Source: Deltaproteobacteria bacterium (GTDB lineage Bacteria; Desulfobacterota; DSM-4660; Desulfatiglandales; B25-G16). Taken from it: a stretch of 16,071 nt of DNA. Location: the NCBI GenBank assembly GCA_020355145.1, contig CP070660.1:1239312-1255382 (forward strand), in the 5' to 3' direction. The position numbers and the translations under genes were made by a program. The notes beneath the pieces are model-generated. The model was given only the letters and a program-made list of their open reading frames with translations. It did no database searches and was not told where the DNA came from. Of this stretch, positions 1 to 6,805 are shown in pieces (the stretch's first letter is position 1; every line of letters starts with the position of its first letter).

Positions 1-502
1 GACATCATACGGTTGCTCGGTCTTCTTTTTAGGTAATATCTCTTTTAATGTGCCTATGTGTATCGCCTTTGCCTTTTCAATTGCTTTTACAGTGACGCTT
101 TTCTGGTTCCTGGTTAAGACGGACATGGGTCGTTCAATTCGTGCCACAGCCCAGGATAAGGATGCTGCGACCTTGATGGGTGTAAACAGCAGCCGGATTA
201 CAATCATAACCTTTGGGTTAGGCTCCTCATTGGCAGCGGCGGCTGGAAGTCTATTAATACCAATATTTTATCTGTTTCCTGATATTGGCGGACCATTTAC
301 CTTGAAGGCATTTGTTATTACCATCCTGGGAGGCCTAGGAAGTCCCGTAGGGGCAATATTTGGTGGGCTTGTCTTAGGCATTGCGGAATCCCTCGGCGCC
401 ACATATATCGGCATGGGTTATAAGGAAATGGTAGGTTTTGTGATATTCGTGCTTGTCTTGGTACTCTTACCTGGCGGTTTGAAACGCCTGACTAAGGTAT
501 AG
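1..502 (+). CDS. livH: Branched-chain amino acid ABC transporter permease LivH (5' truncated by window)
   Basis: This is the C-terminal part, about 166 residues, of an inner-membrane permease of the LivH family, which forms the translocation channel with LivM. The reading frame is open from base 2 to the TAG at 500-502, so the GTG at base 50 is internal and not the start. The visible part has several hydrophobic segments and the family's cytoplasmic loop with RATAQDKDAATLMGVN, the coupling helix region that contacts the ATPases. The glycine-rich membrane stretch FVITILGGLGSPVGAIFGG follows, and the protein ends in LLPGGL as LivH proteins do. LivH is usually about 290-300 residues, so nearly half is outside the window. 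It is followed after 8 bases by livM, in the usual livHMGF order. The substrate cannot be decided from the permease; homologues carry leucine, isoleucine and valine but also amides, urea or aromatic acids. Confidence 0.93.
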   Translation, partial: TSYGCSVFFLGNISFNVPMCIAFAFSIAFTVTLFWFLVKTDMGRSIRATAQDKDAATLMGVNSSRITIITFGLGSSLAAAAGSLLIPIFYLFPDIGGPFTLKAFVITILGGLGSPVGAIFGGLVLGIAESLGATYIGMGYKEMVGFVIFVLVLVLLPGGLKRLTKV

Positions 503-510
503 GGAAGATT

Positions 511-1473
511 ATGAGGAAAGGGAACGTAGCATTTATTATCCTGGGGGTCATTTTTCTGCTTTTTCCGTTGGTCATCCATTCGGACTACTACCAACATCTG
601 GTCATCATCGCACTTATGTGGGTTGTGATTGGATCTTCATGGAATCTCCTGGCAGGCTATACGGGTCTGGTATCCTTTGGGCATGCCATATTTTTTGGTA
701 CGGGCGCGTATACCGCCGGGGTATTCGTCACAAAGCTGGGGATATCTGCCTGGTGGGGTATGATGTTTGGAGGCATTGCCTCCATGGTGATTGGGCTGGC
801 TGTGGGCTGGATCTGTCTCAGGCTGAGGGGCCCTTATTTTGCCTTAGCAACACTAGCTGGAGGTGAGATCTTTAGACTCATTGCCATCAATTGGGAAGGT
901 CTAACCCAAGGTATGGTTGGCATTCTCATAATCCAGACCTTTAAGAGCAAGATTCCTTATTATTACATTGCCTTAGCCTTGGCCTTCCTTTGTATCTATG
1001 TGATTTATTGCCTTATGAAGACCAAATGGGGATATTATTTTCTTTCCATAAGAGAGGATCAGGATGCCGCGGAATCCCTGGGGATAAATACAACCCTTTA
1101 TAAAAATGTATCCCTCTTAATAAGTGCCTTTTTTACAGGGATGGCCGGGGCCTTTTATATGAATTATATGGCATTTATTGATCCGGACGTCGTATATTCC
1201 CTACACTATATCTCTATTATGGCCATTCTGGTCGGTATTGTGGGAGGGGTTGCCACCATTTTTGGTCCTGCTGTTGGGGCCTTTGTTATGGTGGGGGTCC
1301 AGGAGATATTCAGAAGTGCCTTTTTTGGGGCAGCGCCAAAATGGATAAGTCAGGCTCACGCCTTGGTCTTCGGCCTATTGGTCATATTTGTGATCATGTT
1401 CTTGGCAAACGGCATCGTGGGAGATTGGTCAAAGATTAAACGAACTGTCTTTAGGATCAGGGAATCGACCTGA
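511..1473 (+). CDS. livM: Branched-chain amino acid ABC transporter permease LivM
   Basis: This 320-residue inner-membrane permease is the second channel subunit of the LivHMGF importer. It is mostly hydrophobic, with about eight to ten membrane segments. It carries the BPD_transp_2 family signature GYTGLVSFGHAIFFGTGAY at about residues 49-67 and the cytoplasmic coupling loop SIREDQDAAESLGIN at about 179-193. The glycine-rich segment AILVGIVGGVATIFGPAVGA follows. Length is normal for the family. The ATG at 511 has an AGGGAAG ribosome binding site just upstream and lies 8 bases after livH, so the two are almost certainly co-transcribed. No binding-protein gene (livJ/K) is seen in the window; it probably lies upstream of base 1. 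Confidence 0.95.
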   Translation: MRKGNVAFIILGVIFLLFPLVIHSDYYQHLVIIALMWVVIGSSWNLLAGYTGLVSFGHAIFFGTGAYTAGVFVTKLGISAWWGMMFGGIASMVIGLAVGWICLRLRGPYFALATLAGGEIFRLIAINWEGLTQGMVGILIIQTFKSKIPYYYIALALAFLCIYVIYCLMKTKWGYYFLSIREDQDAAESLGINTTLYKNVSLLISAFFTGMAGAFYMNYMAFIDPDVVYSLHYISIMAILVGIVGGVATIFGPAVGAFVMVGVQEIFRSAFFGAAPKWISQAHALVFGLLVIFVIMFLANGIVGDWSKIKRTVFRIREST

Positions 1474-1496
1474 TAGTGGGAAGAGGGAGAAGATAT

Positions 1497-2222
1497 ATGG
1501 CAATCCTTGAGGTAAAAAATCTAACTAAATCCTTTGGAGGGCTCAAGGCAGTAGATAATGTCAGCTTCCATGTAGAAGAGGGCGAGATCTTTGGCCTTAT
1601 TGGGCCAAACGGCTCAGGGAAGACCACTATCTTTAATTGTATCAATAATTATTTTCCTATTACTGCTGGGGATATCGTTTTCAAGGGAAGGACTATAAAG
1701 GGGTTGAAGACTTATAAGATCTGTCATCTTGGCATAGGCAGGACATTCCAAGTTGTAAAGCCCCTTTCCCGGATGACAGTATTGGAGAATATTACAGCCT
1801 CTGCCTTTTGCCGCGTTAACTCCATAACGGAGGCACAAGATGAGGCATTCCATGTTTTAGAATTTTGTGGTCTTTTAAAAGAGGCAGACAAACTGGCAAA
1901 AGGCCTACCTATAGGGGGCAGAAAAAGGCTTGAGATTGCCCGTGCCCTTGCTACAAAACCAGAATTCTTACTCCTTGACGAAGCTGCAGCTGGTTTAAAT
2001 CCCACAGAACTGGATGATGCCATTGAACTCATTAAAGGGATAAGGGATAAGGGCATTACCATCTTGATTGTAGAGCATATCATGAAGGTAATCATGGCCA
2101 TATCGGATCGCATCCACGCTATTAATTTCGGCCAGACCATTGCAGAGGGCACACCCCAGGAGGTTGCCAACAATCCAGCGGTGATTGAGGCCTATTTGGG
2201 AGAGGGATATGCTCAAGGTTAA
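1497..2222 (+). CDS. livG: Branched-chain amino acid ABC transporter ATP-binding protein LivG
   Basis: This is a 241-residue cytoplasmic ATPase that energises the LivHM channel. It shows Walker A GPNGSGKT (residues 36-43) and the LivG-type signature LPIGGRKRLEIARA (137-150), which replaces the usual LSGGQ. Walker B is FLLLDEAAAGLNP with D161 and E162, and the switch histidine is H194. I chose the ATG at 1497 because GAGGGAGA lies 6-13 bases before it and the protein then begins MAILEVKNLTKSFGG, as LivG proteins do. A GTG seven codons upstream (1476) is possible but has no good binding site. The gene starts 23 bases after livM and its 3' end overlaps livF by 14 bases, so coupled translation is likely. 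Confidence 0.95.
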   Translation: MAILEVKNLTKSFGGLKAVDNVSFHVEEGEIFGLIGPNGSGKTTIFNCINNYFPITAGDIVFKGRTIKGLKTYKICHLGIGRTFQVVKPLSRMTVLENITASAFCRVNSITEAQDEAFHVLEFCGLLKEADKLAKGLPIGGRKRLEIARALATKPEFLLLDEAAAGLNPTELDDAIELIKGIRDKGITILIVEHIMKVIMAISDRIHAINFGQTIAEGTPQEVANNPAVIEAYLGEGYAQG

Positions 2223-2913
2223 CGGGATAGATGTATTTTATGGGGATCTACAGGTTCTCTGGGATGTTACATTTGATGTGAAGGCGAAGGAGATTCTGGT
2301 TTTGGTGGGGGCCAATGGTGCGGGAAAATCGACCACAATCAAGACCATATCATCTCTGCTCACACCAAAAAGGGGAACCATCGAGTTCAATGATATGCGT
2401 CTGGATCATTTACCACCCCATAAGATTATCGAGCATGGCATTGTCCACACTCCTGAAGGTAGACGTCTATTCCCTGAAATGAGTGTGGAGGAAAACCTGA
2501 TCATGGGATCCCTTTATGGTGAGGCCAAGGCCAAGCGCCTTGAGACCTTGAAATATATGTACGATATCTTTCCTGTACTAAGGCAAAGAAGAAGACAGAT
2601 GGCAGGGACCCTTTCAGGGGGTGAACAACAGATGCTGGCTGTAGGCAGGGGACTGATGTCAAGACCCAAGTTGATGATGTTTGATGAACCGTCCTTAGGC
2701 CTTGCCCCAATACTCGTGCAGCTGATCTTCGATTTAGTGAAGCGGATCAATGAAGAAGGTGTCACTGTTCTTCTCGTTGAGCAGAATGTGATGCAGACCT
2801 TAGCTATATGCGATCGGGCCTGTGTTTTAGAAAACGGGAGGATCGTCCTCAAAGGTACAGGCCGGGAATTGATGACTGACGATCATGTGAAAGAGGCCTA
2901 CCTGGGTATATAG
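2209..2913 (+). CDS. livF: Branched-chain amino acid ABC transporter ATP-binding protein LivF
   Basis: This 234-residue ATPase pairs with LivG. Walker A is GANGAGKS (34-41), the signature is LSGGEQQ (135-141), and Walker B is LMMFDEPSLGL with D159 and E160. A glutamine (Q192, in VEQN) sits at the switch position, typical of LivF. The chosen start is the ATG at 2209, preceded by GGGAGAGGG at about 2198-2206. It lies inside the end of livG, giving a 14-base overlap. A TTG at 2185 would add eight residues that look like read-through of livG in another frame. The gene is last in the liv operon. I saw no convincing intrinsic terminator in the 47 bases before the convergent HDOD gene. Confidence 0.95.
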   Translation: MLKVNGIDVFYGDLQVLWDVTFDVKAKEILVLVGANGAGKSTTIKTISSLLTPKRGTIEFNDMRLDHLPPHKIIEHGIVHTPEGRRLFPEMSVEENLIMGSLYGEAKAKRLETLKYMYDIFPVLRQRRRQMAGTLSGGEQQMLAVGRGLMSRPKLMMFDEPSLGLAPILVQLIFDLVKRINEEGVTVLLVEQNVMQTLAICDRACVLENGRIVLKGTGRELMTDDHVKEAYLGI

Positions 2914-2960
2914 TGGGCAAGGCGATCAACTATAGGTGGCAAGAATTTGCAAATCGTAAT

Positions 2961-3824
2961 TTAGTCCTCACTAAAGATAGCTAAAAAGCTTTTAGCCCTC
3001 TCCATCTCAAGATCAATTTCCTCCAGACATCCAGCGATAAAGAGTGGCTCTACACCCAGAATTGTCACTGCCTTGGGATCTATCTCCGGTACTAGGGAAT
3101 CTCCCCCATAACCGATATCAAGAGCCCGGCAGAGACAATCGGACAGACTAACCGTGGCAGACATCGCCCTATTTTCACTGGCGTTCCACGGGCAGTGATG
3201 GAGGGCAATGGCCTCTTGAATTTCCTCAGGTAGCCTCCAATTTTCGGCCATCTTATGTCCAATTTCCGTATGGTTTATCCCCAAAACAGCGCTTTCTCCC
3301 TCAATTATCGAGATATCCCTTCTTTTAACCTCTTTTAATATTTGAAGAAAATCCTCAGGGAAGAGTTTAATGATTACGAGCTTTCCTATATCATGAAGAA
3401 GTCCTGCAACGAAAAGATTTTCTAAACGTGGGTATTTAAGCTGGCGGCCGATAACCCGGGATATAACCCCGGTTCCAATGGCATGGAGCCAGAATAGACG
3501 AGGATCAAAAGCCCTATCTTTATTAATACCAGAGAAGATATCTAGGATTGAGATGGAGAGGACTGCATTTCTAACGGCGTTAAATCCGAGAAGCACTAAG
3601 GCCTGTGAGAGGCTACCAATCTTACCCTGAAAGCCATAGAAGGAGGAGTTAACAAGCCTCAGTAATTTTGAGACAATGGCCTGATCCAGCTGAATAGAGG
3701 AGATCAGCCGCTCGATAGTAATACCTGGCTCATCAAGCAGGTGTATCGTCTCAAAGACCACAGAAGGTAAACCGGGAAGGTCATTTATCCTTTCGAGTTT
3801 CTTGGCTAAAATATCCTGTTTCAT
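2961..3824 (-). CDS. HDOD domain signalling protein
   Basis: This is a 287-residue soluble protein dominated by one HDOD domain, about residues 13-210. It opens with the typical LPGLPSVV segment, and LLRLVNSSFYGF (55-66) and SLSQALVLLG (71-80) match the family core. Unlike many HDOD proteins it keeps an HD pair in GLLHDIGKL (H144, D145), together with H190 and H209-H210. Whether it still has phosphodiesterase activity cannot be told. HDOD proteins are generally regulatory, acting in second-messenger, motility or stress circuits. No second output domain is present. The ATG at 3824 overlaps the TGA of the upstream gene as ATGA, so translation is coupled. It converges on livF. The partner of the signal is unknown. 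Confidence 0.85.
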   Translation of the reverse strand: MKQDILAKKLERINDLPGLPSVVFETIHLLDEPGITIERLISSIQLDQAIVSKLLRLVNSSFYGFQGKIGSLSQALVLLGFNAVRNAVLSISILDIFSGINKDRAFDPRLFWLHAIGTGVISRVIGRQLKYPRLENLFVAGLLHDIGKLVIIKLFPEDFLQILKEVKRRDISIIEGESAVLGINHTEIGHKMAENWRLPEEIQEAIALHHCPWNASENRAMSATVSLSDCLCRALDIGYGGDSLVPEIDPKAVTILGVEPLFIAGCLEEIDLEMERAKSFLAIFSED

Positions 3825-4159
3825 GAGACCAATCTTTCCTTCAGATGTTCAGATATAAGCTCCTTTACTTCTATCATCAATGGGATATGATTGACTTTCC
3901 TGAAACGGTAGTCCAACCCTTGCTCTATCTCCTTCATCTTTGTCTTGATATATTCAGGGTCCTGGCGTTCATCTGGTTCATTCACTAAGACCGCAACATT
4001 CTCAACACCAAACCTTTTCAATCTCTCGATTATCGATTCAGTTAGCCTTCGGCTCTTTCCCAAAATCAGATCGCCATTTGGTTTGGTAATGTCTATGGCC
4101 AGAGTCATATCAGGTGTTAGTTTTTCAATAGGAATGGTCTTTTGTTTACCCTTTATCAT
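3821..4159 (-). CDS. Small protein resembling the N-terminal domain of HD-GYP/HDOD signalling proteins
   Basis: This 112-residue protein has no signal peptide or membrane segment. The first 60 residues (IPIEKLTPDMTLAIDI, then NGDLILGKSRRLTESIIERL and a GVENVAVLV strand) resemble the small beta-rich domain often found in front of HD-GYP or HDOD domains, with the pattern L-x-P-G/D-M-x-L-A-x-D-I. Here it is a separate protein encoded directly before an HDOD gene and coupled to it by an ATGA overlap, so the two probably act together. The C-terminal half is charged and probably helical. The ATG at 4159 is the only reasonable start in the frame. The nearest purine-rich stretch, AAGGAAGG, is about 13 bases away, which is longer than usual. 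The function is inferred from context only. Confidence 0.7.
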   Translation of the reverse strand: MIKGKQKTIPIEKLTPDMTLAIDITKPNGDLILGKSRRLTESIIERLKRFGVENVAVLVNEPDERQDPEYIKTKMKEIEQGLDYRFRKVNHIPLMIEVKELISEHLKERLVS

Positions 4160-4234
4160 TTTATTATAAGAGACCTTCCTTGACTAAGGTTATCTACAAC
4201 TGATATAGGTCGTCATTTATCTGTCACAGGAGGT

Positions 4235-4248
4235 GTCAAAATTTTGAC
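4235..4248. promoter_or_regulatory. Perfect 14-bp palindrome, possible operator
   Basis: The bases gtcaaaattttgac form a perfect inverted repeat with no spacer, 76 bases upstream of the start of the HDOD operon. The size and symmetry would suit a dimeric regulator. A TTGACA hexamer on the minus strand lies next to it (4232-4237), although no well-spaced -10 was found. Regulatory function is an inference. Confidence 0.35.
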
Positions 4249-4480
4249 CTTTAAGGTACAATCTCTTAAAAGGCTTGATGAATTCTAAGGTAAAAACCTC
4301 TTACCCATAGCACAATTGTTGGGCCTGATAAACACACTCTCAGGGCTTAAATAATTTTATAAGCAAGAAGTTTGCCAGATAGGTGAAATTCGTGGGATAG
4401 TTATCTTGGAATTTTCACAACATATTGATATCATTGCTGTTTATTCGCTTGGTTGCAAGCTCGGAAAAAGAAGAATTGCT

Positions 4481-4548
4481 CTCGCCTGCCCGCTCGTGCC
4501 TCGCAGTGGCTGGCGAGCTCAGGCGAGGCGGGCGGGAGCGGAGCGAAC
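4481..4548. repeat. GC-rich imperfect hairpin, possible dispersed intergenic repeat
   Basis: This stretch is far richer in GC than its surroundings. Bases 4481-4488 pair perfectly with 4520-4527. Inside that stem, 4492-4496 pair with 4514-4518 and 4498-4500 with 4508-4510, leaving a 7-base loop. A GC-rich tail, ggcgggcgggagcggagcg, continues to about 4545. It begins about 10 bases beyond the stop of the J-domain gene (read on the minus strand) and could end that transcript. It lacks the clean T tract of an intrinsic terminator; only cttcttttt follows some bases later. Its composition suggests a REP-like or other multi-copy element, which this window cannot show. Confidence 0.45.
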
Positions 4549-4557
4549 TAACTTGGA

Positions 4558-5004
4558 TTACCTATTTACCAGTTCCTGATATGCCTCCTGAATCTCCTTA
4601 AACTTCTCTTCTGCTAGCCCCCTGAATTCTTCTCCTAGATGGTTAACCTTATCTGGGTGATATTTTCCGGCCAATCTTCTGTAGGCCCTTTTGATTTCAT
4701 CTATTGAGGCCTCTCTATTTACGCCTAAAATCTCATATGGATTTGGTTTTGAGAACCTTTTATCTGTTTGAGCCCTTCTTTGATCCCCTTGGTAGCCCTC
4801 AGTTCTTCTCCTCTGCCCTTGTTGATAGTAGGCCCTTTCTGATTTTGCCCTCATCTTAGCCGGCCGGTAGATGAAGTACCAGTACAGAACACCCAATGTT
4901 ATTACATCCTCAATCACTCCAATAGGCCCTACAAAAAATTCAGGTAAAAGATCAAACGGGCTAATGGCATAAAGTATCAGCAGTAAATAGATCAAAAACC
5001 TCAT
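4558..5004 (-). CDS. Membrane-anchored J-domain protein with short DUF1232-like N-terminus
   Basis: This 148-residue protein has two parts. Residues 1-48 are hydrophobic and contain SPFDLLPEF followed by G-x-IED, which resembles the SP-x-DL-x-P-D core of DUF1232/YkvA-type membrane proteins. This segment probably forms one or two membrane helices. Residues 50-87 are a basic, glutamine-rich linker. Residues 88-148 form a J domain, with PYEILGV, IKRAYRRLAGKYHPDK (HPD motif at H116-D118) and a final helix KFKEIQEAYQEL. The J domain should stimulate the ATPase of a DnaK chaperone at the membrane. It lacks the Gly/Phe and zinc-finger regions, so it is not DnaJ itself but a type III J protein. The ATG at 5004 has AAGGA about ten bases upstream. 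It appears monocistronic. Confidence 0.85.
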   Translation of the reverse strand: MRFLIYLLLILYAISPFDLLPEFFVGPIGVIEDVITLGVLYWYFIYRPAKMRAKSERAYYQQGQRRRTEGYQGDQRRAQTDKRFSKPNPYEILGVNREASIDEIKRAYRRLAGKYHPDKVNHLGEEFRGLAEEKFKEIQEAYQELVNR

Positions 5005-5098
5005 TATGGAAAATCCTTAACTAAAGGCCTATCTTTGTACCAACACTGTTAAATATAAGGTATGAATGTTTACGCATACAGATGCCAGCCACGTGGAA

Positions 5099-5130
5099 TG
5101 ATGGAGTACTGGTGGGACAGTACTCTATTG
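5099..5130. repeat. Hairpin with 11-bp stem
   Basis: Bases 5101-5111 pair with 5118-5128, including one G-T wobble (5103/5126), leaving a 6-base loop at 5112-5117. The core gagtact/agtactc is perfect. Two further wobble pairs extend the stem outward to 5099 and 5130. No T run follows on either strand, so it is not a typical terminator. It stands at the edge of the repeat cluster. Confidence 0.5.
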
Positions 5131-5133
5131 CTC

Positions 5134-5335
5134 CCTGGCCTAGACCCCTGGCCCAGACCTGGCTTAAAGGCTTAATAGGCTGATCCGAGCCGTAGTACCC
5201 TCTAGGTTTTTTTGGAGGCTGATCCGACCATGTAGCGCCAGGGCAGGCTGGCTGCAGGGCCGAAGTGCACAGACTCCGCTTCCGAAATATTACAGCGACA
5301 ACAGCGTATTCCAGGCAAGTCGCGCCAGGGCAGGC
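5134..5335. repeat. Cluster of short direct repeats
   Basis: Four nested repeat pairs are visible. A 13-base unit beginning cctggcc is tandemly repeated at 5134-5146 and 5147-5159 with one mismatch. The unit ggcttaaa/ggcttaat is repeated at 5161-5168 and 5169-5176. The 12-mer aggctgatccga occurs at 5177-5188 and 5216-5227. The 14-mer gcgccagggcaggc occurs at 5235-5248 and 5322-5335. Small hairpins overlap these, for example 5178-5191 (ggct/agcc) and 5237-5252 (gccag/ctggc). The composition differs from the AT-rich flanks. This may be a decayed mobile element, a multi-copy intergenic element or a structured RNA; the sequence alone does not decide. Confidence 0.5.
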
Positions 5336-5499
5336 CAATACTCCAATTGGGTCGAAGCCCCTGAGTTTTTATTTGTCCCCTAAGTTATATGGCATATTTA
5401 TTGCTGATCTTACTCAATGTTGTATTGATTAGCCTCAAGATAAACCTTTATTAATTATACTACAATAGGTATATTTACCGCAACTTTTCTACTAAGGTC

Positions 5500-5799
5500 A
5501 TGGTAAGGTTGATCCTCACTGTAGCGTTATTTCTCTCATTTTTAACGTCCTTCCATGGTAAGATACACGCGAGTGATAGCAATCTCAGCAAGGCTTGGCA
5601 GCTATTTAGCATGGGTGAGGACCTATACACCGAGAATAGGTTTGATCTTGCCTTAAGATATTATCTTGCTGCACTTGATCTCTCACCTTCTATGTCAAAG
5701 GAAATCAGCCAATATATCTCAACCATTCATCAGCTTGCCTGGCGCATTAAGAGTATTCTCTCCCTTTTTTGCATTGACAGAGTTAAATCAATTTCGTAA
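5500..5799 (+). CDS. Small secreted hypothetical protein with TPR-like helices
   Basis: This 99-residue frame begins with a good signal peptide: MVRL, a hydrophobic core ILTVALFLSFLTSF, then a likely cleavage after IHA. It is followed by a helix pair, AWQLFSMGEDLYTENRFDLALRYYLAALDLSPS, which has the spacing of one TPR unit. The C-terminus (IHQLAWRIKSILSLFCIDRVKSIS) does not continue the repeat. The protein may therefore be a short stub of a once longer periplasmic TPR protein. There is no strong ribosome binding site before the ATG at 5500, only CTAAGG. The next gene, an MBL-fold hydrolase, starts 60 bases later on the same strand. I do not recognise a family, and the gene could be degenerate. 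Confidence 0.5.
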   Translation: MVRLILTVALFLSFLTSFHGKIHASDSNLSKAWQLFSMGEDLYTENRFDLALRYYLAALDLSPSMSKEISQYISTIHQLAWRIKSILSLFCIDRVKSIS

Positions 5800-5859
5800 T
5801 GTGGAGGCAGAGGGAAATCTTTAAAGATCTTAAACCTCGATCCTTCTAAGGACAGGGAG

Positions 5860-6696
5860 ATGAAAATCAAGTTTTGGGGCACGAGGGGATCCATCCCTGC
5901 GCCAGGAAAAGATTACATTGTCTATGGGGGAAATACTACTTGCCTGGAGATAGATCTCGATAACCGAAAAAGGGTCATTATAGATGCTGGAACAGGGATC
6001 TCGTCTCTTGGCAGGGAATTTCAATCCTACAAAGAAGATGTAGATATCTATCTTCTTATTACCCACATACACTGGGATCATATCTTTGGTTTCCCCTTTT
6101 TCTCACCAATCTATAACTCCTCAACCAGAATCCTGGTTGATGGATACAACTCATGCATGAAGGGTCTTAGATACAGCTTTGACAATAAAATGGGAGATGG
6201 CTTCTTCCCTATTAGATTTGAGGAACTCAAGGCAGACATACAATTTATCGACAAATTGAACCATGGCCCCCTGGATATTGGTGGTACCATCGTAGATATT
6301 GCTCCCCTTCATCATCCCCAAGGAGGTTTAGGATTTAGGTTTCGTGAAGCCAGTAAAACCCTTGTGTTTCTGACCGACAACGAACTCGATGTTGAGGAAA
6401 GCTCTTTCAGTGATCATATTACCTTTTGCCAGGGAGCGGATATCCTGATCCATGATAGCCATTACCGACCTGAAGAGATATCAGAACACAGGGGCTGGGG
6501 ACATTCTGATTATGAATCAGCCCTTGATCTTGCCCTCAAGGCTAATGTTAAAAAGCTGGTCCTATTTCACCATGCACCAGAGAGAAAAGACAGTGATGTA
6601 GTTGAAATAACCATCTTGTGTCAGGACTTGATCGAGAAAAAAAATTCACGTTTGGAAATAGAGGCCGCTAAAGAAAACTCCGTTCTTGTGCTTTAA
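5860..6696 (+). CDS. MBL-fold metallo-hydrolase
   Basis: This 278-residue soluble protein belongs to the metallo-beta-lactamase fold superfamily. It begins MKIKFWGTRGSIPAPG, typical of a subgroup of PhnP-like or cyclic-phosphodiesterase-like hydrolases that act on phosphodiesters. The metal-binding motif is HIHWDH (H69, H71, D73, H74). Further likely ligands are in HH (151-152), D199 in IHDSHY, H215 in GHSDYESAL and H237-H238 near the C-terminus. YGGNTTCLEI and DAGTGI are also typical of this group. Two metal ions, probably zinc or manganese, are expected. AGGGAG lies directly before the ATG at 5860. The substrate cannot be assigned, and nothing in the neighbourhood points to phosphonate metabolism. 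It converges on the MetE-like gene. Confidence 0.85.
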   Translation: MKIKFWGTRGSIPAPGKDYIVYGGNTTCLEIDLDNRKRVIIDAGTGISSLGREFQSYKEDVDIYLLITHIHWDHIFGFPFFSPIYNSSTRILVDGYNSCMKGLRYSFDNKMGDGFFPIRFEELKADIQFIDKLNHGPLDIGGTIVDIAPLHHPQGGLGFRFREASKTLVFLTDNELDVEESSFSDHITFCQGADILIHDSHYRPEEISEHRGWGHSDYESALDLALKANVKKLVLFHHAPERKDSDVVEITILCQDLIEKKNSRLEIEAAKENSVLVL

Positions 6697-6805
6697 GGGA
6701 ATTAATTTGGGTTTCTTGAGTTTGTTGGGTTCGCTTTATTAGGCACCTAAAATCGTGAAATGGGAATTGTCTGTTAGGCGTTGCCGATTGTGTTCGCTTT
6801 AAACT

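Larger units (their letters stand above)
4160..4557. other. 398-base intergenic region
   Basis: This lies between the start of the HDOD operon and the 3' end of the J-domain gene, both on the minus strand. It should therefore hold the promoter of the HDOD pair and the 3' end of the J-domain transcript. I found no credible ORF in it. It contains a 14-bp perfect AT-rich palindrome (4235-4248), a 5-bp hairpin (4447-4460) and a GC-rich hairpin segment (4481-4548), each described separately. I could not identify a clear -35/-10 pair for the minus-strand operon. Confidence 0.6.
5005..5499. other. 495-base repeat-rich intergenic region
   Basis: This lies between the divergent J-domain gene and the secreted small protein, so it should contain promoters for both. 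I could not assign convincing -35/-10 pairs. Bases 5099-5335 are GC-rich and made of short direct repeats and hairpins, listed separately. Bases 5370-5499 are AT-rich and resemble an ordinary promoter region, with TATACT and TATATT hexamers but no well-spaced -35. A 105-codon minus-strand frame (5021-5338) crosses the repeats; I do not believe it is a gene. Confidence 0.6.

Noticed and set aside
618..866. 82-codon plus-strand frame inside livM
   Set aside because: It overlaps the clearly coding livM frame and has no independent features.
1724..2173. 149-codon minus-strand frame opposite livG
   Set aside because: It is an antisense shadow of livG, with low-complexity serine and methionine content and no domain.
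2914..2960. Shared bidirectional terminator between livF and the HDOD gene
   Set aside because: Only a 4-bp gcaa/ttgc stem is visible, too weak to support a terminator call.
4447..4460. Small hairpin gcttg/caagc with 4-base loop as a terminator
   Set aside because: The stem has only five pairs and no T tract follows on either strand.
5134..5335. CRISPR array
   Set aside because: The repeats are 8-14 bases, of four different kinds with two copies each, unevenly spaced, with no cas genes nearby.
5021..5338. A 105-codon minus-strand frame upstream of the J-domain gene
   Set aside because: It spans the direct-repeat cluster, its only internal similarity (ACPGAT twice) comes from the DNA repeat, its composition is unlike a protein, and it shows no recognisable domain.
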